Shown here: piece by piece, positions 1-12,628 of the stretch
Layout of the letters: each line of letters starts with the position of its first letter
Numbering within the stretch: the first letter of the stretch is position 1
Assembly: GCA_030374765.1 (NCBI GenBank)
Contig: JARGXX010000106.1
Span: 298,022 to 362,021 of the forward strand
Direction of reading: 5' to 3'
DNA from: Agarophyton chilense
Lineage: Eukaryota; Rhodophyta; Florideophyceae; Gracilariales; Gracilariaceae
DNA length: 64,000 bases
The notes under the pieces: model-generated
The model's input: the letters and a program-made list of their open reading frames with translations, nothing else
Told to the model about the DNA's origin: nothing
Databases searched by the model: none
Program-made: the position numbers and the translations under genes

Positions 1-824
1 GAAACCCATCTATTATTATTAATACTCTCAACAAGATATGAAACTGTATCTTTTTGAAACAGAAAAAATCTAATTTATAAAATAAAAGCTCATATAATAA
101 TTTACTGTGGTTTCATTCCATTATTGTTCTCAAAATATTCTATTTTTTGTAATCCTAGAGCTGTGACTCGCTATCCCCGTCTCTAAACAGAGTGTTATTC
201 CGAAAGTACATTCACTAGGATATGTGAATTATGTAGAAAAGATAATTGTAACTGAAGACATGGATCTACTGATAGTAAAGGTATCGGTCTTGCCTCCATG
301 GGTGAATTGCTGTTTTTTGCTTCCTGAAAGGATTACACCAAACATTTTGTTCATAGAGAGTAAATAACCTTAGCAGTTGATAGTGTGCAGTATATAACGT
401 GCTTATCGAACTGCTGGGTAGTTGTGCCCAATGAACCACAACCTAGTGATGAAAGGCCCAACCCCCCATTTTTTCTGCGACTGCAATCCAAACAAAGAAT
501 GCATATTAATTTCTCTATTTCTATCCGAAGACCCTCTGCTGCCGTCACTGCCCTCCCACGACCCATTTGCAACGTCATTTTTGGAGTTCTGGAGGGGGGG
601 GGATGACCGGAGGCGATGCGAGCACAGAAAGTGAAGTGAGTTTCGAAACATATTCGGTGCATTGCTTCTGAGTACTTTGTGAATATGAATGACGGTCCAA
701 TTTTTTATATCACCAGAAATGAGTGTGATATCCGAGGACTACTCAGATATCAGCACTCCTGCAGTGCTAGTATTTTTTCTAATCACTTTTGGGTCACCTC
801 CAAGATATGTACTATTATGATAAT
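1..824. other. AT-rich stretch with no gene seen
   Basis: Only short overlapping open frames on both strands (about 70-100 codons), none with a recognisable motif. The sequence lies outside the LTR-like repeat that starts at 825. I see no RNA gene and no simple repeat array here. Confidence 0.5.
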
Positions 825-1275
825 TGTAAAAGACACATCCGTAAATTTTGGAAGGGGACGCAACACGGGTAGTTACATCCCAAGGAGAAACAAGTAGCAG
901 ATGTGCTCTTGAGAGTACCAGTCCAGAATAGGGCAAAGAAGCCAAAGAAAGCCCGCATAAAGAAGGATTGTAATCAGTTGAGAACTCGAATGACAAAGTG
1001 ATCAATATATGTGTGGCAGGCAGAGGCAAAGGTTAAAAGATGGGATGTAATATAATGAAATCAGTAAATGCCTATTCCACTAAGTAAAGACTGAGGGTAT
1101 GTATTGCAACTGTTCTAGAATATAGTATTGTTCTTTTTTTGACGACACCTCGATGACGACGACTTTTATAATCGTCTTGATGATCGGGAGTTACCGGAAA
1201 CTTCATATAGCATACGCTGCACCAGGCGTCGTTGTCTTTGTAATTAGCGCGTCATAACGCGTTGTAATGCTTACA
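825..1275 (-). repeat. LTR-like direct repeat, copy A (degenerate)
   Basis: This stretch aligns end to end by eye with 12167-12628 in the same orientation. Shared blocks include gtgatcaatatat, tgcaactgttctag, and a GCATACGC-GCACCAG block. Both copies start TG and end ACA on the plus strand, the usual LTR termini. With the gag relic lying just inside copy B, this copy would be the 3' LTR of a minus-strand element of about 11.8 kb. I found no matching target-site duplication, so two separate solo copies remain possible. Confidence 0.45.
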
Positions 1276-2842
1276 GCCGCTTCGATGAACCCCCAATTGC
1301 CGCTGACTCTGCACGTTGATGTTTCAGACGGTACAGCGCTTTAAGGAGACCTTAAGAGATGGAGGACGGCTGCGACGCTTCTCATGTTGAGTACCTACGA
1401 GAAGAATGTGCCAGACGCGGGTGTTGCTTTGCGGTTCGAAAGAGTTGTATAATTGGTGTTGGATGTTGCTTCTGTGGTGACGTTGCCGGCTTCCACTTGT
1501 GAATCAGAGCCTTGCACACTTGAGTATTCGCTCGATGGTGTCACAGACGTTGGTACTATATGCAAAACACACAAAAGTCAGTACTTTCACCCAATACCAA
1601 AAGATCAGTGAGAGTCCCTTACTTTTTTGAACGAATGAATACGGGGGTGTAGAGTGTGAGCCCTACACCATATCAAATGGGTCTTGATAACGACAGGAAA
1701 TGCCAAACAGTCCCACGTGAGTGAGAGGTTTGCAGAATGAATCGGAGCAGCTGCGGTGATAAGCGAATCCATCCCCCAAGAAAAGAAAGAGAACGGAGAA
1801 ATGATGGTGGCAAGACAGACAATAATTGTGCTAAGGGATGGGTTCGTTGCCATGGGAAGTAGAGGTCTGAGATACTTTAGTCAGTCTGACTTGACCAGAG
1901 TTGTTCGGACCAAACTGGACCTGGCCTAGTTTTGACAATTTGGAGGCAGACCGGCAGGAGAGTTCCTGCGGCTTCCGGTCCAATATCCTCCAGCCTTTTG
2001 CTAACCACGCGCCTTACTCGACGCAGAACAAATTTGCATTTAGTTCTGAATTTGTGATTCAAAAAACATATTTCGTTCTACAGCTCTAATTCCAAATAAT
2101 AATGTAGTTACTATATTAGTTGAGTCAAATAGTAGACCAATGTGGCTCGCTTACATTAGTATATATAATGCCGAGCGCGTTTTCCTCGTTCGTTTTACAC
2201 GCGTCACATAAACCTGCACTCAAAGATCGCTACACGGGGCGATCATCAATTTAGGGTAATGAAAATGAGTCATTTCTTTGTTTCCGGTCAAACAGGAAAG
2301 ATACAGTTAAATGGTCTCATAGGGGGAGATAACTGGTTCTTGAATTTTCAGAGTAACGCTCTAGAGAAACCTTTGATTCCTCCGTATAATGACCGGATCC
2401 GGGGAGATGTCCATAATGTCCCACTACGTAGTGTTAGAGAAACGCACTGTGTCGGATACCCACAAAGAGTTTTAAACTAGAGAAGACACTATCACCTATC
2501 GTGCGAGACTAGTGGGTACAATGACAGCCGAGAAATGGTCCATATATTTTGAACAAAGCAATGAAAAGATGTTAAAAGTTCAACACGACTACTTCCAACT
2601 GATTTTGTGTTAGCTGCAAAGGGACCATCTACTTAGAGGTAGTAGATCCAGAGACGGTATCGCCGCTTTGAATAAAACGTGATGTTATTCTATCATAGTT
2701 GACGCGTTCTAGGGGCAAAATGATTTCTCTGCGTTTTGATATCACATCGAAAGATTTTCCGGAGCATTCTTTGCCTTATGTTATGGTAACATCGTGCAGG
2801 TGTTTGAGTTTTCTCGTATAAACCATAACTCGTCGGGCGTGC
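1276..2842. other. No gene recognised; isolated TATA-like motif
   Basis: No long frame and no motif. A TATATAA at 2160-2166 is followed about 100 bases later by a 73-codon plus-strand frame (2259-2480) that resembles nothing I know. Given the surrounding wreckage I do not call it a gene. The TATA-like site may be a leftover LTR promoter or chance in AT-rich DNA. Confidence 0.4.
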
Positions 2843-3058
2843 TCACACTGTCGAGTGTATCCTTGATGTGGTGATACCTAGATCCGCGTGAACGAGATTC
2901 TTCCCAGAATAAAGTCCATCACGCAATTCTTCACATATCTGATTCTTGTGCGGGAGTGGCCAGCGGTCCGATCTCACGATCCTGTTTAAGGCACAGTAGT
3001 TAACGCAGAACCTTTGATTGCCATATTTTTGTGTATCTATCATGACTGGAAATGACAA
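2843..3058 (-). pseudogene. Ty3/gypsy-type reverse transcriptase fragment
   Basis: A 71-codon minus-strand frame contains RFCVNYCALNRIVRSDRWPLP followed by a HADL block. This matches the first conserved blocks of Ty3-type reverse transcriptase (typically RxCVDYRxLNxxTxxDxYPLP, then the motif A region). It lacks the fingers beyond this point, the catalytic YxDD block and RNase H, so it is a scrap. It abuts the solo LTR at 3077-3522; whether the two came from one element cannot be told from sequence alone. Confidence 0.6.
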
Positions 3059-3076
3059 AGCCGAAGAACAACAAGG

Positions 3077-3522
3077 TGTAACTCAATGACTGCTGGGTCA
3101 GCGTACGGGTCTCGACCGGTGGTAGCGTGGAAATGCGGATTCTAATGTTCAAATCTTTGACGGCTGCACTCCCAGAGTACTTAGTGCAAAGAACTGGTAT
3201 TTACTGCGCAGTCCTACAGGTTGGAGTTACGGAAACGATGGCTTGAAGACCAAAGGGTGGAACTTATATACAAAAGAGGGTTATTTAGTATCCTAACGGT
3301 GCCTACCTTCGTCTAAGGGAGAAGCTTCACTCGATCCAAGTAAATATCAATGGCCAGGCGCTGGGATCTCCCTGGCACTGTCATGCTAATCTATATCACA
3401 AATTAAAACAAAATAAAAATCTAAATAATCCTAGCTGAGATAGGCCAGTCCACGTGGCGTCTGTAAGATACCTCAGGTCCCGGCGGCTTACAAAGCTCCA
3501 CCTTTATCATCGCTCCTTCACA
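3077..3522. repeat. Solo LTR, 446 bp, copy 1
   Basis: Starts TGTAAC and ends CACA, flanked by a perfect 5-bp direct repeat CAAGG (3072-3076 and 3523-3527), as left by a retroviral-type integrase. A second copy of exactly the same length lies at 26275-26720 with its own duplication, GTAGG. The copies are roughly 80-85 % identical by eye. No internal element sequence adjoins either copy, so both look like products of LTR-LTR recombination. Copy 1 carries a TATATA-like stretch near 3268. Confidence 0.75.
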
Positions 3523-4624
3523 CAAGGGTGCATGACACCGGTTTATAACATGCGCTCCACTTTTTTTTGAACGACTTCGTTGGACTACGGTGGAAGAATT
3601 CGAACTTGGGACCTGATTCGTTTCCTTATTTTCAAATCAAATAAATGCATGTCTAATACATCAGCTGAGCATAACTCATGCAACGAACGGGCAATAACTC
3701 GTGCCTTTAAAAAAACTATCGCCTATTATATGTTCATTTTTTTTGAAGAAATGCTCTAGCTCTGAAAGGACTGTGTCCCACCAATCTTTGGGAGACCAAA
3801 TCAAATCCCAGCAAAGATTCACCCCTATGCTTTTTGGGGCCTTTCATCGTTTCAAGAAGAAGGCCTACTCCGATATGTCAGCTTTGAGGGTAGTGAAAAA
3901 CGACTCAACAGTTCTGACAGGATCTTGAGTGCCCCTGATAATTCGCTAGACCTCGGGATATTTCCTCTTCCCTTTTTGGTTAAATATGTCGTTTGTTGTT
4001 GTCGTGAGGTTGATACTAAATAATTGCAGTTGGCACTACAACTGTGACGCCCGGTGGTGGCTGAATCGTGTACTATTTGCCAGGTAGATCTTCTTTGAAT
4101 CCGAGAACAAAGTTTCTCTCATTGTTTTGCTGATGTCCACAGTGTACCCTAATGATAGGTGAGAAGAATCTTTACGGGTATGGTAGTCACACTGCCTTAT
4201 ATTTACTCGAATGTCGAAGTACTCGTTTGGATCGGCCCCATATTCAGTAGAGAGAACAAGTATGTCGTCAAGTTTCGGTATAATTAGAACTGAGTCCGGT
4301 AAGAAAGGTGAATTATTGTGACGAAACTCCAAGTGGTGCTAGAACAAAATATTTAGAACTCTATAAAGTGTGCTTTAGCGACGGATTCGGATGTGGATGC
4401 TTCCCCAGGCATAACTTCGCTGAGTTGGGGTAACGCTGGGAGACCTTAAAATCGAGAAGAAAAATCCTCGCTGGCCGAAAAGGAGTTAGACTCTTTTCGG
4501 TTGCCACCAGAGAATTCCGTTCATTCCATCCAACAGGTTGTATTTCTTTCAAACCAGTAGCCTACTTGTTTCTTCTAGCGTCAGACGGATGCTGCTTGCG
4601 AGCAGCGTAACGGTTAATACGTAC
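3523..4624. other. Degenerate sequence, probable recombinase-element 3' remnants
   Basis: The minus strand holds two short frames (4552-4361 and 4332-4036) directly after the recombinase relic. The second includes LIIPKLDDILVLS, vaguely like an RT palm block, but too weak to assign. Otherwise no gene is seen. Confidence 0.3.
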
Positions 4625-5110
4625 TTAGCTTGCTTCGCTGATTGTGTTTCTTTGAAAAAAGGACCTTCCCTTCCGCAAGCAATGAGACAGTGAATCTGAA
4701 CATCTCGAGCGTCCATCTGTAGCAATAGTTTGGGCTCGAACACGATGACAGAAGTCGTGAAGATCACCACAGATTGTGCCAGATTGCGGTGTGATTGGGC
4801 CAGGAATTCTGAGAGACATTGCGGCGTCTTTCATACTTGAAAGATATGAAGCGTATGAAAGTTGAGAAAAGCGCTGGTTAAAGTGGTTTAATACATAATT
4901 ATGGAAGAGTGTTTTGACATCCTGGTCACGAAGGATTGTAAATTGGCCCTTCCCTGTTTTTGCTTCCTTGATTGCTTTGCCGGCGATGAACGCTGGTTGG
5001 AGACCTCGTAGCCTAGAACCTCCTAATAGTGCAATATTTTCGTATTCCAGATTGATAGTTTCATCAGCTCTGCGATATCTTGCCCATGTTACAGCCAGTG
5101 CGACAAGCAT
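4625..5110 (-). pseudogene. Tyrosine-recombinase-like relic (DIRS-type retroelement)
   Basis: A 161-codon minus-strand frame. Near its start it reads TWARYRRADETINLEYENI, which resembles box I of tyrosine recombinases (small residues, catalytic Arg, then an acidic residue and a hydrophobic run). It is followed by a Lys-rich stretch, and further on by FCHRVRAQTIATDG, which resembles box II (HxxR followed by a Thr/Ala helix). The catalytic Tyr is not clear, because the frame breaks there. It lies downstream of RNase H (5587-6172) and RT (6930-7265) relics on the same strand, the RT-RNaseH-YR order of DIRS-like retroelements. Non-functional. Confidence 0.5.
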
Positions 5111-5586
5111 GAAGTGATGGTTTTACTCATTGATACGAAAAACAAGAGCTAACAAAAAATTTGAGAGTGAGTGGCGAAGAGTTAGAGTAAGGTACTTCTT
5201 TTTTTCAGAATTCTATTGCTCTTTTCGAAAGCGGAACTGTTGCCCAATGCAAAGGGACCTCGAACTCGAGGCGGCACAACATATTTGATATTTTTTGCCG
5301 TTTCCCTGGAGCAGGATCTTTGTGAAAAACTGACTCATGATGGAGAAGGTGTTGGTCCACCTGATACCTTTTTCTTGATAGGGAGGGTCGCCGTCGGCGG
5401 TAGAGGTTGTCTGCCTTCAAATACCGTTGTTGAGTTGACGGTTTGATGGGCGAAGCGAAAAATGAAAAGTTTTGAGACTAAATATATATTATGTGCTCTA
5501 GTGTTTCGATTTCAGGTTCACGGGCTAAATAAGAAGGTTCGTGAACCCCGGGAGAAAAATATGAGCGACTGCGAACACGATGATCA

Positions 5587-6172
5587 CTACGATGTGGTTT
5601 TTGCTTGCCAAGAGCTTGACGAAGGCGAAAGCAGTGGCACAACTAACGCCATATGCTCATTGGGAAGATCGCAGCCGGGAAGATGCATCACCTGGGTTGA
5701 GCTTTGAGAGGACAAATGGAATACGAAGGGTACGTTGTGTGCCAAGGTGAGGGCCGCGAAGCGGTGTGCAGGAAGCACAGGATTTCTGGATGCGGGACGC
5801 CCTTTTGATAATGCACCGATGACAGCAGTGCTATCTGAGAGTAGCAAGATGCGATGCCCAGAAACGCAATGAGAGACTATCCAGTCGGGCGCCAGAACTC
5901 CAGGAAATCCTTCAACTGCATCGATGTATTCTCGTCGTCGCCAGCGATGAGCAAAAGCTGTAAGCCATGAACAAGACCTGAATATAGAGTGGATTTTGGG
6001 AAATTCGAGAGGAGCAATTGTGAAACCCCTTGCTTCCCCGTCGTACAAGAAATACATCATAGCTGATATATATCTTTGCGTAGATAAAACCGCCCGCATC
6101 ATTACTAGCGTCGAAGGCGACTAACGTCGTCCAGATTGGGCTACCAAGTCGCAAATGTGCCAGTGGTATCAC
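5587..6172 (-). pseudogene. RNase H relic of a retroelement (two frames)
   Basis: Two overlapping minus-strand frames together resemble a retroelement RNase H. The upstream frame (6172-5912) has LVAFDASNDAGGFIYAK, matching the first catalytic Asp block. The downstream frame (6102-5587) has LLLSDSTAVIGALSKGR, like the Asp-containing block of DIRS/PAT RNase H (D-N/S-xxV--ALSKG). A frameshift near 6050-6100 separates them. Coding for an active enzyme is not possible as it stands. Confidence 0.5.
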
Positions 6173-6929
6173 GCCTGCAAGAGCCGAAATCTCTCTACGC
6201 GCTGCCAGCTGTAGTTCAAGGTTAGATTAATGTTCGCGACGGGTTGCGAAGAATGTCCAGAGCAGAAAGGCCAGAGGCGGTCGGATTGCGTGGGCCACCC
6301 ATATTAGTTTTCCAACGCTGGAACTGACTCGTACTTGATATTGCTGGGTGTATCCGTCAAGATCAGCGGACATGATTTGTAGCGTGCAGGCTTGGTTGGA
6401 TCATGATAGATTGTATTCTTTCTAATTTTTGAGACGCATTCACTTAAAGGCAGCTTTGTGGCAACTAATCTGTTTCTCGGGCTCGAATTGGGGGGTTTGC
6501 GTCATAACCCGTGCTGCAGGAAGGCTGCATTGCACTCGCAGTTGGAAAGTATGAGGTATTCTTGTGTTCAGATTATTTTAATTACATTGAAATCATCCTG
6601 AATGTGTAGAATGAGATTATCCTTTTAAATAAAGAAAACGGGAAAGTGTTGCCTCGAAAAGGTCTTTAATTTGATGAAGCTTTGTAAGGAGCGTGTTTTT
6701 GAGAGCAAGTCGATTGCTACACGTCAACGAGACAAGCTCGTGCCATGCTGTGGACCACGGTCATACTGCATTTAAACCCCATTGACATAGTCGTCTGAAG
6801 TGGGCGAAAAAGGTCTTCGGGAAGGATGTCACAACCGTAGGTGTTCCGTTTTGAATTTTGGGATGTCAGATCTAGAACTCTAAAGGGGATGGATTGTAGT
6901 GGAAGAAGATCTGAAAGGGAATCGTGGAT

Positions 6930-7265
6930 TTAGATGCTATGGAACATATCGCTAACGTCAAAGAAGAATCCAGCCTTCTGAATTGTGGATAGATCGCGTA
7001 TACTAGAGAATAAATTAGGTGTCAAAAGAATAATGTAAGGGTGATCGGGCATCAGATCGTTTTGTATTCGTCGCGAGGTTGTTAATATGTCAGAATATTT
7101 TCTTTCGGATATGGCGAACAATTCCACTGTCAACCAGTGTGCAAGCAAACAATAGGTGAGACATTCTTTTGAAATTGAAGACCAACGAAACATTCCAGCC
7201 TTCTGAAGCTTGTAGAGTACCGTTGGGTAATGACCATGCTTCGTGTGAGTTCGAGGTCTCAACAT
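6930..7265 (-). pseudogene. Reverse transcriptase relic
   Basis: The 111-codon minus-strand frame ends in KAGFFFDVSDMFHSI, which fits reverse transcriptase motif A (hydrophobic, D, then A/S-F-x-x-I). The downstream palm is lost. Position upstream of the RNase H and recombinase relics on the same strand supports one decayed DIRS-like element covering roughly 4.0-8.7 kb. Confidence 0.45.
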
Positions 7266-8716
7266 GCGGTATTATGTCTGCAAAAGTGCCTCAAGCGATT
7301 TTGTATGTGTAGAGAGGGAACATACAGCGAAAATTTCGTAAATTGGAGGTGGTAGCATGAAATCAAGTTGACTCCAGTGTATTCGGATACGCCGGCGCGT
7401 CAATTCGGTATGCATCTATGATTGAGAAAGCCGCACGTGGTTGTATTCCAAGATCGGGGTCTTTCAGATACTGATGGACTGTTCCATAGGCTTCCCATTC
7501 GAAAGAATCCGAAGATAAGTGAAGTGTAATGGCGCACGCTTCCATTTGCGCAAGAAGTGCGGGGTCAGTACATTCTTTTAAAGCCTGGACTCTCTCAGAG
7601 AGTGCTTTTGTCCCTAGTGCTTCTGTGGAGCTCAAAGAAGGAGAGGCGAAACTCAATTCTGGACCTGAGTATAGTACGTTGAGTGAAGTTTTGAAATATT
7701 GGAGCAGACTTTCACCAGTTTTTGAATCGGAGATAGAAATGGGACTTGTGCGAGGATATATAACTTATCCCTCCTCTGGTCCTTTTTGCTTTCTTTCTTC
7801 AAAAGTCTGGAGCTGTTCTTCTTTCCACTAGATCGGGCGTTTGCGTTCTTGGCCGCGAAACCCTTCGTGTCTTGTATGACTTCCCTTCTCACAAATTGGC
7901 TCATACATTTTCTGTTAAGATGTCTCGAGGTAGAGACTGCTAATATGTGTTCGTATATTTTTGAGTTTTGGGTGCGTGTAATGCTTGGGTTCGCTCGTAA
8001 GTGTTGTTATAATCGGATGAGGCAGTAAAGTATTCCAAATGAAATCTCTTTCCAAAGATTGTGATTGATTGAGAGACAACCACTGCCTTGATACTGCAGA
8101 ATTGTGAGATGGATGTAAAGTGCGTTGTATTGCCCTTTTTCTTGAGCTTGTGGTAGCTGCCGAGCATGACGCACGACATCAAAGCATTCTGAATATCGAT
8201 CTATAGTAAGCCTGCTTCCCATAAACGCGAGAAGGCTGGTAGGCCCGAATATGTGTTCGCAGTCCAAAAGAGGAGGTTCGGTATCACTCGGGTTTTACAA
8301 ACGCAAAAGGAAAGTGTGAAGAATACGCAGCTTCTCGGCATTGTTTGAAGTTTCGTAGCGATCTTCGCTAGCGGGTTTCGGAATCGGTACTCCACCAATT
8401 TCCGACACGACAGTTATTCGTGTCATCGAGGCTGACAAGAATATCTGTCCACGACCAGCTCGTGATGTTGTAAAGGTTGGTGTCATGGACGAAGGCCCAG
8501 CTTTAGGGCTTTTGTCGACTTCGACGTATTCATAAAGCCCTCCATAACACTGCGATTGCCAAACAAGGGCGACCAAAAGTAGTTCGTTTCAGGTTTCTTC
8601 GTCATAAGAGAGTTCCGGAAGCTCTTCTCAACCCTCCAGCGCTGCTTTGATAATCGAGACAAAGAGTAGAAGGTCAGTTTAAACCATTTAGACAGTCTGC
8701 TCGAGGAAAGAATCAT
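7266..8716 (-). other. Possible gag region of the DIRS-like relic
   Basis: Several minus-strand frames of 65-97 codons (7656-7363, 8576-8295, 8716-8483) lie upstream of the RT relic. They show no zinc knuckle or other diagnostic motif. Position alone suggests a gag or leader region; this is weak. Confidence 0.25.
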
Positions 8717-11349
8717 TTATTAAGCTCAAAGCATCATTTGGGGTAAGATCGGAAATGTCTTTTGGAGTTATTGCCTCTTTTGCCACAATATCTCGAAGGG
8801 CCAAAACATCTTCCAAAGAGGTTGAGTTGTCCAAAGGAATAGTTTTCTTCTTATTTGTAAACGCTGCTGTGAGAATGTGTCGAAGGTACTCTTCTGGAAA
8901 ACGAATTATGTCTCCGACAGAGTGTTATGCAAGATCTTTATGGTGAAGAGGCAATGATGGCTTTGTAAAAATAGAACGGGTAACATTTGGTGTGTGCAGC
9001 GGTGCGCACTTTGTCTTAGAAATACGAGCTGAGCTAACGGATTGCGTGACTCGAGAAGTACGTTTAGATCGCCTGACAGTTTGTACCGAAAGCGATGCAC
9101 TTTAACGATGGCGCAGTATTGGTGGTGGGTTGTATTGAAGCGATTGAGCTTCAAGGCGAGAAAAAGACTCTAGAATGTCCAAAGGGCTTTTCATCACAAT
9201 GGTATTCAATTAGAGGTGGGATTAAGCTTTATAGATACAAAACTTCACTGAGACAGAGACGGGATTCCTTTTACTCACCGTACAAAGATCTAGCTTCTTC
9301 TCACCCGCTCGTAGCGTCAGCGAGGGCATTGGATTCTGACAATTCGATGATCGTCACAGCTTTTCTATGCAATGAGAACTTGCTAAGTTGAACAAAATGT
9401 GTGAGCGGCGAGGTGCAAACGAGCAGGTTTTTCCCGAGCGTTTCAAAAGCCAAAAAGAGTTGACAAGACTGAGCTGCAAGCAACACTGTTGTTTCTCTGT
9501 AAAGATACTGGTCATGGCGAAAGCATAACAAGTGTTTCTGAAGTGGACACTTGGGATATCACAATTAAGTTACACCTGCGCCATTTGTTCTCTGTCATCA
9601 ATCAGGTACTCCCCCACACCGGTAACTCAGATAAACTCACTTCTTCTTACCTTGAGATACAATTATTTATCTATTTCTATCTCGGCGTTTCTTTCTTTTT
9701 CTAAACATTTTTTGTTCCTGTTCCGCACTATCCTGGTCTTCATATGTTCGAAAATGGTCTTCATGTTCATTTGCATCTTCCGGTAGCCGCCCGCTTGCGT
9801 CAGTTGAGACTCTTTGGAAGAACGAAGTATTGGAGCCAGTTCCTGCAGTTTCTAACGCTGGCATATCAAGGTTGGCAAATTCTCTGGTGATTTCTCCAGG
9901 ACGTGGCTAGTTTTTTCTGGAGCAGTCGTAGCCTATAGAACGCCTTGTGAACCGATCTTGAGTGTAGGTGATATAGTGGGACCATCTGGACCTACGATTT
10001 GGACATTGTCCGGGTGAGGGTCAACGTTTTTAGCCCTAAGGCAGTCATCAACGTGACCCTGGGTGGTAAAAGGTCTCCAGAAAAACGTCTTGGCATTCCA
10101 CGCAAGGGCCTATAATGGGTCTGCAGCTAAGTATCTCTTGATTGTTGGTCCAGATCCTTGCTTAAGCGGTTCAGCGTCTGCATCATCCACATATTCATTC
10201 GAATGACAGGCACGCCCTTGCGCAACGATTTACTTTCCTTTTTCCACTGCTACAAGGATAATATCTGTATCAAGAATAGGAAAATGGTCTGTGGTTGATT
10301 CTATAATGTGCCTGATCTCTTCTTCGTCCGAGTAAGATGAGATGGCGTCCGCATCATAGGTGTAGTGAATACTGTCAGTGTCGGAGGGCTATTTGTAGAT
10401 TCTAAGACCAGGTCGATACATGTTAAGGCCAAGAATGGTCCATTTCTTTTAGTACGTCACTGAGACGTCTTGTATGTCAAGGTCGATCCATTCCTGGATC
10501 TTTTCCAATTTCTGACAACCAATGATTACGCCAAAATGATGGCTTTTGAACGACGATTAATTCCGGTGAAACTATTATGTCTTCAAAGGGAACGGGCATA
10601 CTTGTCAACATGGCATTCACGACAGCTGTATTCCCGTTAGCTCCTTAAATCTGGCGATGATTTGAATTGGGTTCCAGCGCCTCTTTCTCCATCAATTCTG
10701 ATGACATGATATTAGGATGGCTCCACGATCTAAAAATGCTTTCGCCTTCGTCCCAAAAAACCAAATGAGCACCACCTTTATTCTCCTTCGATCATCGCGA
10801 TGTATTTTAGCTGCGTTGACTCTCCCGTACGAAATTTATCGGTTATTCTAAGACCCAGGTGCTTTTGCGACTTCGGCACCTACACTGATGGTCTGCATAT
10901 ACTCACGTCCTGGGGAGTCGTTAGCTAACTTTTACGTAACCTTATAATTTACTCTGTTTTCTTCAAGCAATGATTTACTCGAAGTTATCCTCGATGAAAA
11001 CTTTCTAGATTTTTCTGAGCGCTTGTTTTTTGAAAAAGTATCAGACTGAAGTTGTAAGCTCTTCAAAGGTGGTTCCAAACTCAACAGTGATCGTATGCCC
11101 ATCTGGTCTTAGGTCCAAATCTGCTTTGGCAACGGAGTTCCTTTTATGATGTCCTTCTTGGCTGCAACTAGCAGGTCTTCACTCAAATCGTCGGCAGAGA
11201 CTATTGAGACCTGGTTAAATTTCGAAGGTTTTGCTGCCACTCGATTATAACCACACTTTCTCCAACGATCTTCCTCGCGTGATGCGCTCCTCATCTATTC
11301 GAATTCAACTCTCTTTTCCAGGTTTGGGCCTCAGTTCCAACAGTTGTTC
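8717..11349. other. Degenerate sequence, no intact gene
   Basis: Short frames only. The minus strand around 10.9-9.9 kb keeps coding-like patches between many stops just downstream of the gag relic at 11350-12075, so this may be decayed protease and pol sequence of the same element. I could not place any catalytic motif. Confidence 0.35.
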
Positions 11350-12075
11350 ATTCATTGACCGTTATTATCGCATCGTCTGCAACGCGTGTCACCGTGTGCT
11401 TTTAGAGGACAAATCTTCGAGAAATGTCCTGGCATCTGACAATACGCACCGAATCACTGTTCTTCTAGTCCAGGCTCAGCACCAGGTCTCTGCGAATTTT
11501 CAACAAAAATTGCAAGTTTGAAGAACTGGGCGCCGAATTCCTCAAGTTTTCCTTCCTTCTGAGGAGCCCCTCTGGTTTCGTTCCTGGCAAACACGATCTT
11601 GGGGATGGGACTCATTTTGAAACGATGATGACTTCCCAGAATCTTCTTTTTTTTCGAAAGAAACTCTTTCACCAACAATATTGATGACTTGAAGTCTGAT
11701 GCCCCACGGAATACCAAAAACTGCGCCAGCTCAGCGTACCGCGTGATAGCATTGCAAAGAAATCTAAATTCGAAATATTCCGCTGAACCCAGCCCTCTCG
11801 AATGAAACTTCTCCATATCTCACGGATCCTAAGAAATTATTTTATTCAGTCTGGCGGTGAATTTCTTTTGGATGTGTTCCACATGCTCTTCTGCAATCCT
11901 AAATCAGTCTAAGAACACCTGCTTCACGATAGAGTAGTCTTTAGAGTTTCCTGTCAGGTCCCCTTCCGACGCAAACGTACCATAATGGAATTCGAAAGTC
12001 GATCGTTTTAAAACTCCGAGATATTCAAGGGCACGGTTTTCATCATCTTTTATACGAATAGAATTTTTTCGTAAT
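11350..12075 (-). pseudogene. Gag relic with a damaged CCHC zinc knuckle
   Basis: Reading the minus strand from 12075 gives a nearly continuous Gag-like protein across the frames 12167-11904 and 11816-11454 with only a few stops. It continues into GAYCQMPGHFSKICP (about 11470-11410). This is a retroviral-type zinc knuckle CX2CX4HX4C whose first Cys is now Gly (one-base TGT to GGT change). It starts less than 100 bases inside the LTR-like repeat at 12167-12628, just where gag should lie. Not functional. Confidence 0.5.
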
Positions 12076-12148
12076 AGAAAGGAAACATGCGTATTACAAC
12101 ACTGCACCCGTCGAAAACAGTTCACCCAGCTCCATTGGTGAATCTCGC

Positions 12149-12166
12149 GCATTCTCGGGAGTACCA
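12149..12166 (-). promoter_or_regulatory. Possible primer-binding site
   Basis: Directly after the TG/CA boundary of the LTR-like repeat, the minus strand reads TGGTACTCCCGAGAATGC. It begins TGG, as expected for complementarity to a tRNA CCA end. The matching tRNA was not identified. Confidence 0.3.
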
Positions 12167-12628
12167 TGTGAACGTTGTATCCTTAAAATGTAGAAAGGGA
12201 ACACAACGCGGATTGTTATAACCCATGGGGACCCAAGTAGTAGATTTGTTCTGGAGATTACTAGCCCAAAATACGACAAAGAAAAAAGGTAAAAAAAGGC
12301 CACGAAAAGAAGGAGTAGAATAGGTAATGAGCGGGAATGATATAGTGATCAATATATTTGTGGCAGCCAGAGGAAAAAGTTTTAATATGTAATGTGATAT
12401 AATGAAATGTGTAAAGGCCGAAACCACGATTTAAAGGCTAGGTTTATATGTTGCAACTGTTCTAGGAACTAGTTGTGTTCATCTTTCTGACACCGGCTCG
12501 ATGACCACTACTTTTATAGTGTTCTCGGAGAGCCTGAGCTTCAGGAAACCTGGTATCGCATACGCGGCACCAGACGCCTGTATCTTTGTAACAAGTGCGT
12601 CGTAACGCGTTTTGATTTTTAATTTACA
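12167..12628 (-). repeat. LTR-like direct repeat, copy B (degenerate)
   Basis: Homologous over its whole length to 825-1275, with TG...CA ends. A gag relic and a possible primer-binding site follow on the minus strand, so this would be the 5' LTR. An accidental 98-codon frame crosses the repeat (12775-12479), but the corresponding frame in copy A is full of stops. Confidence 0.45.
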
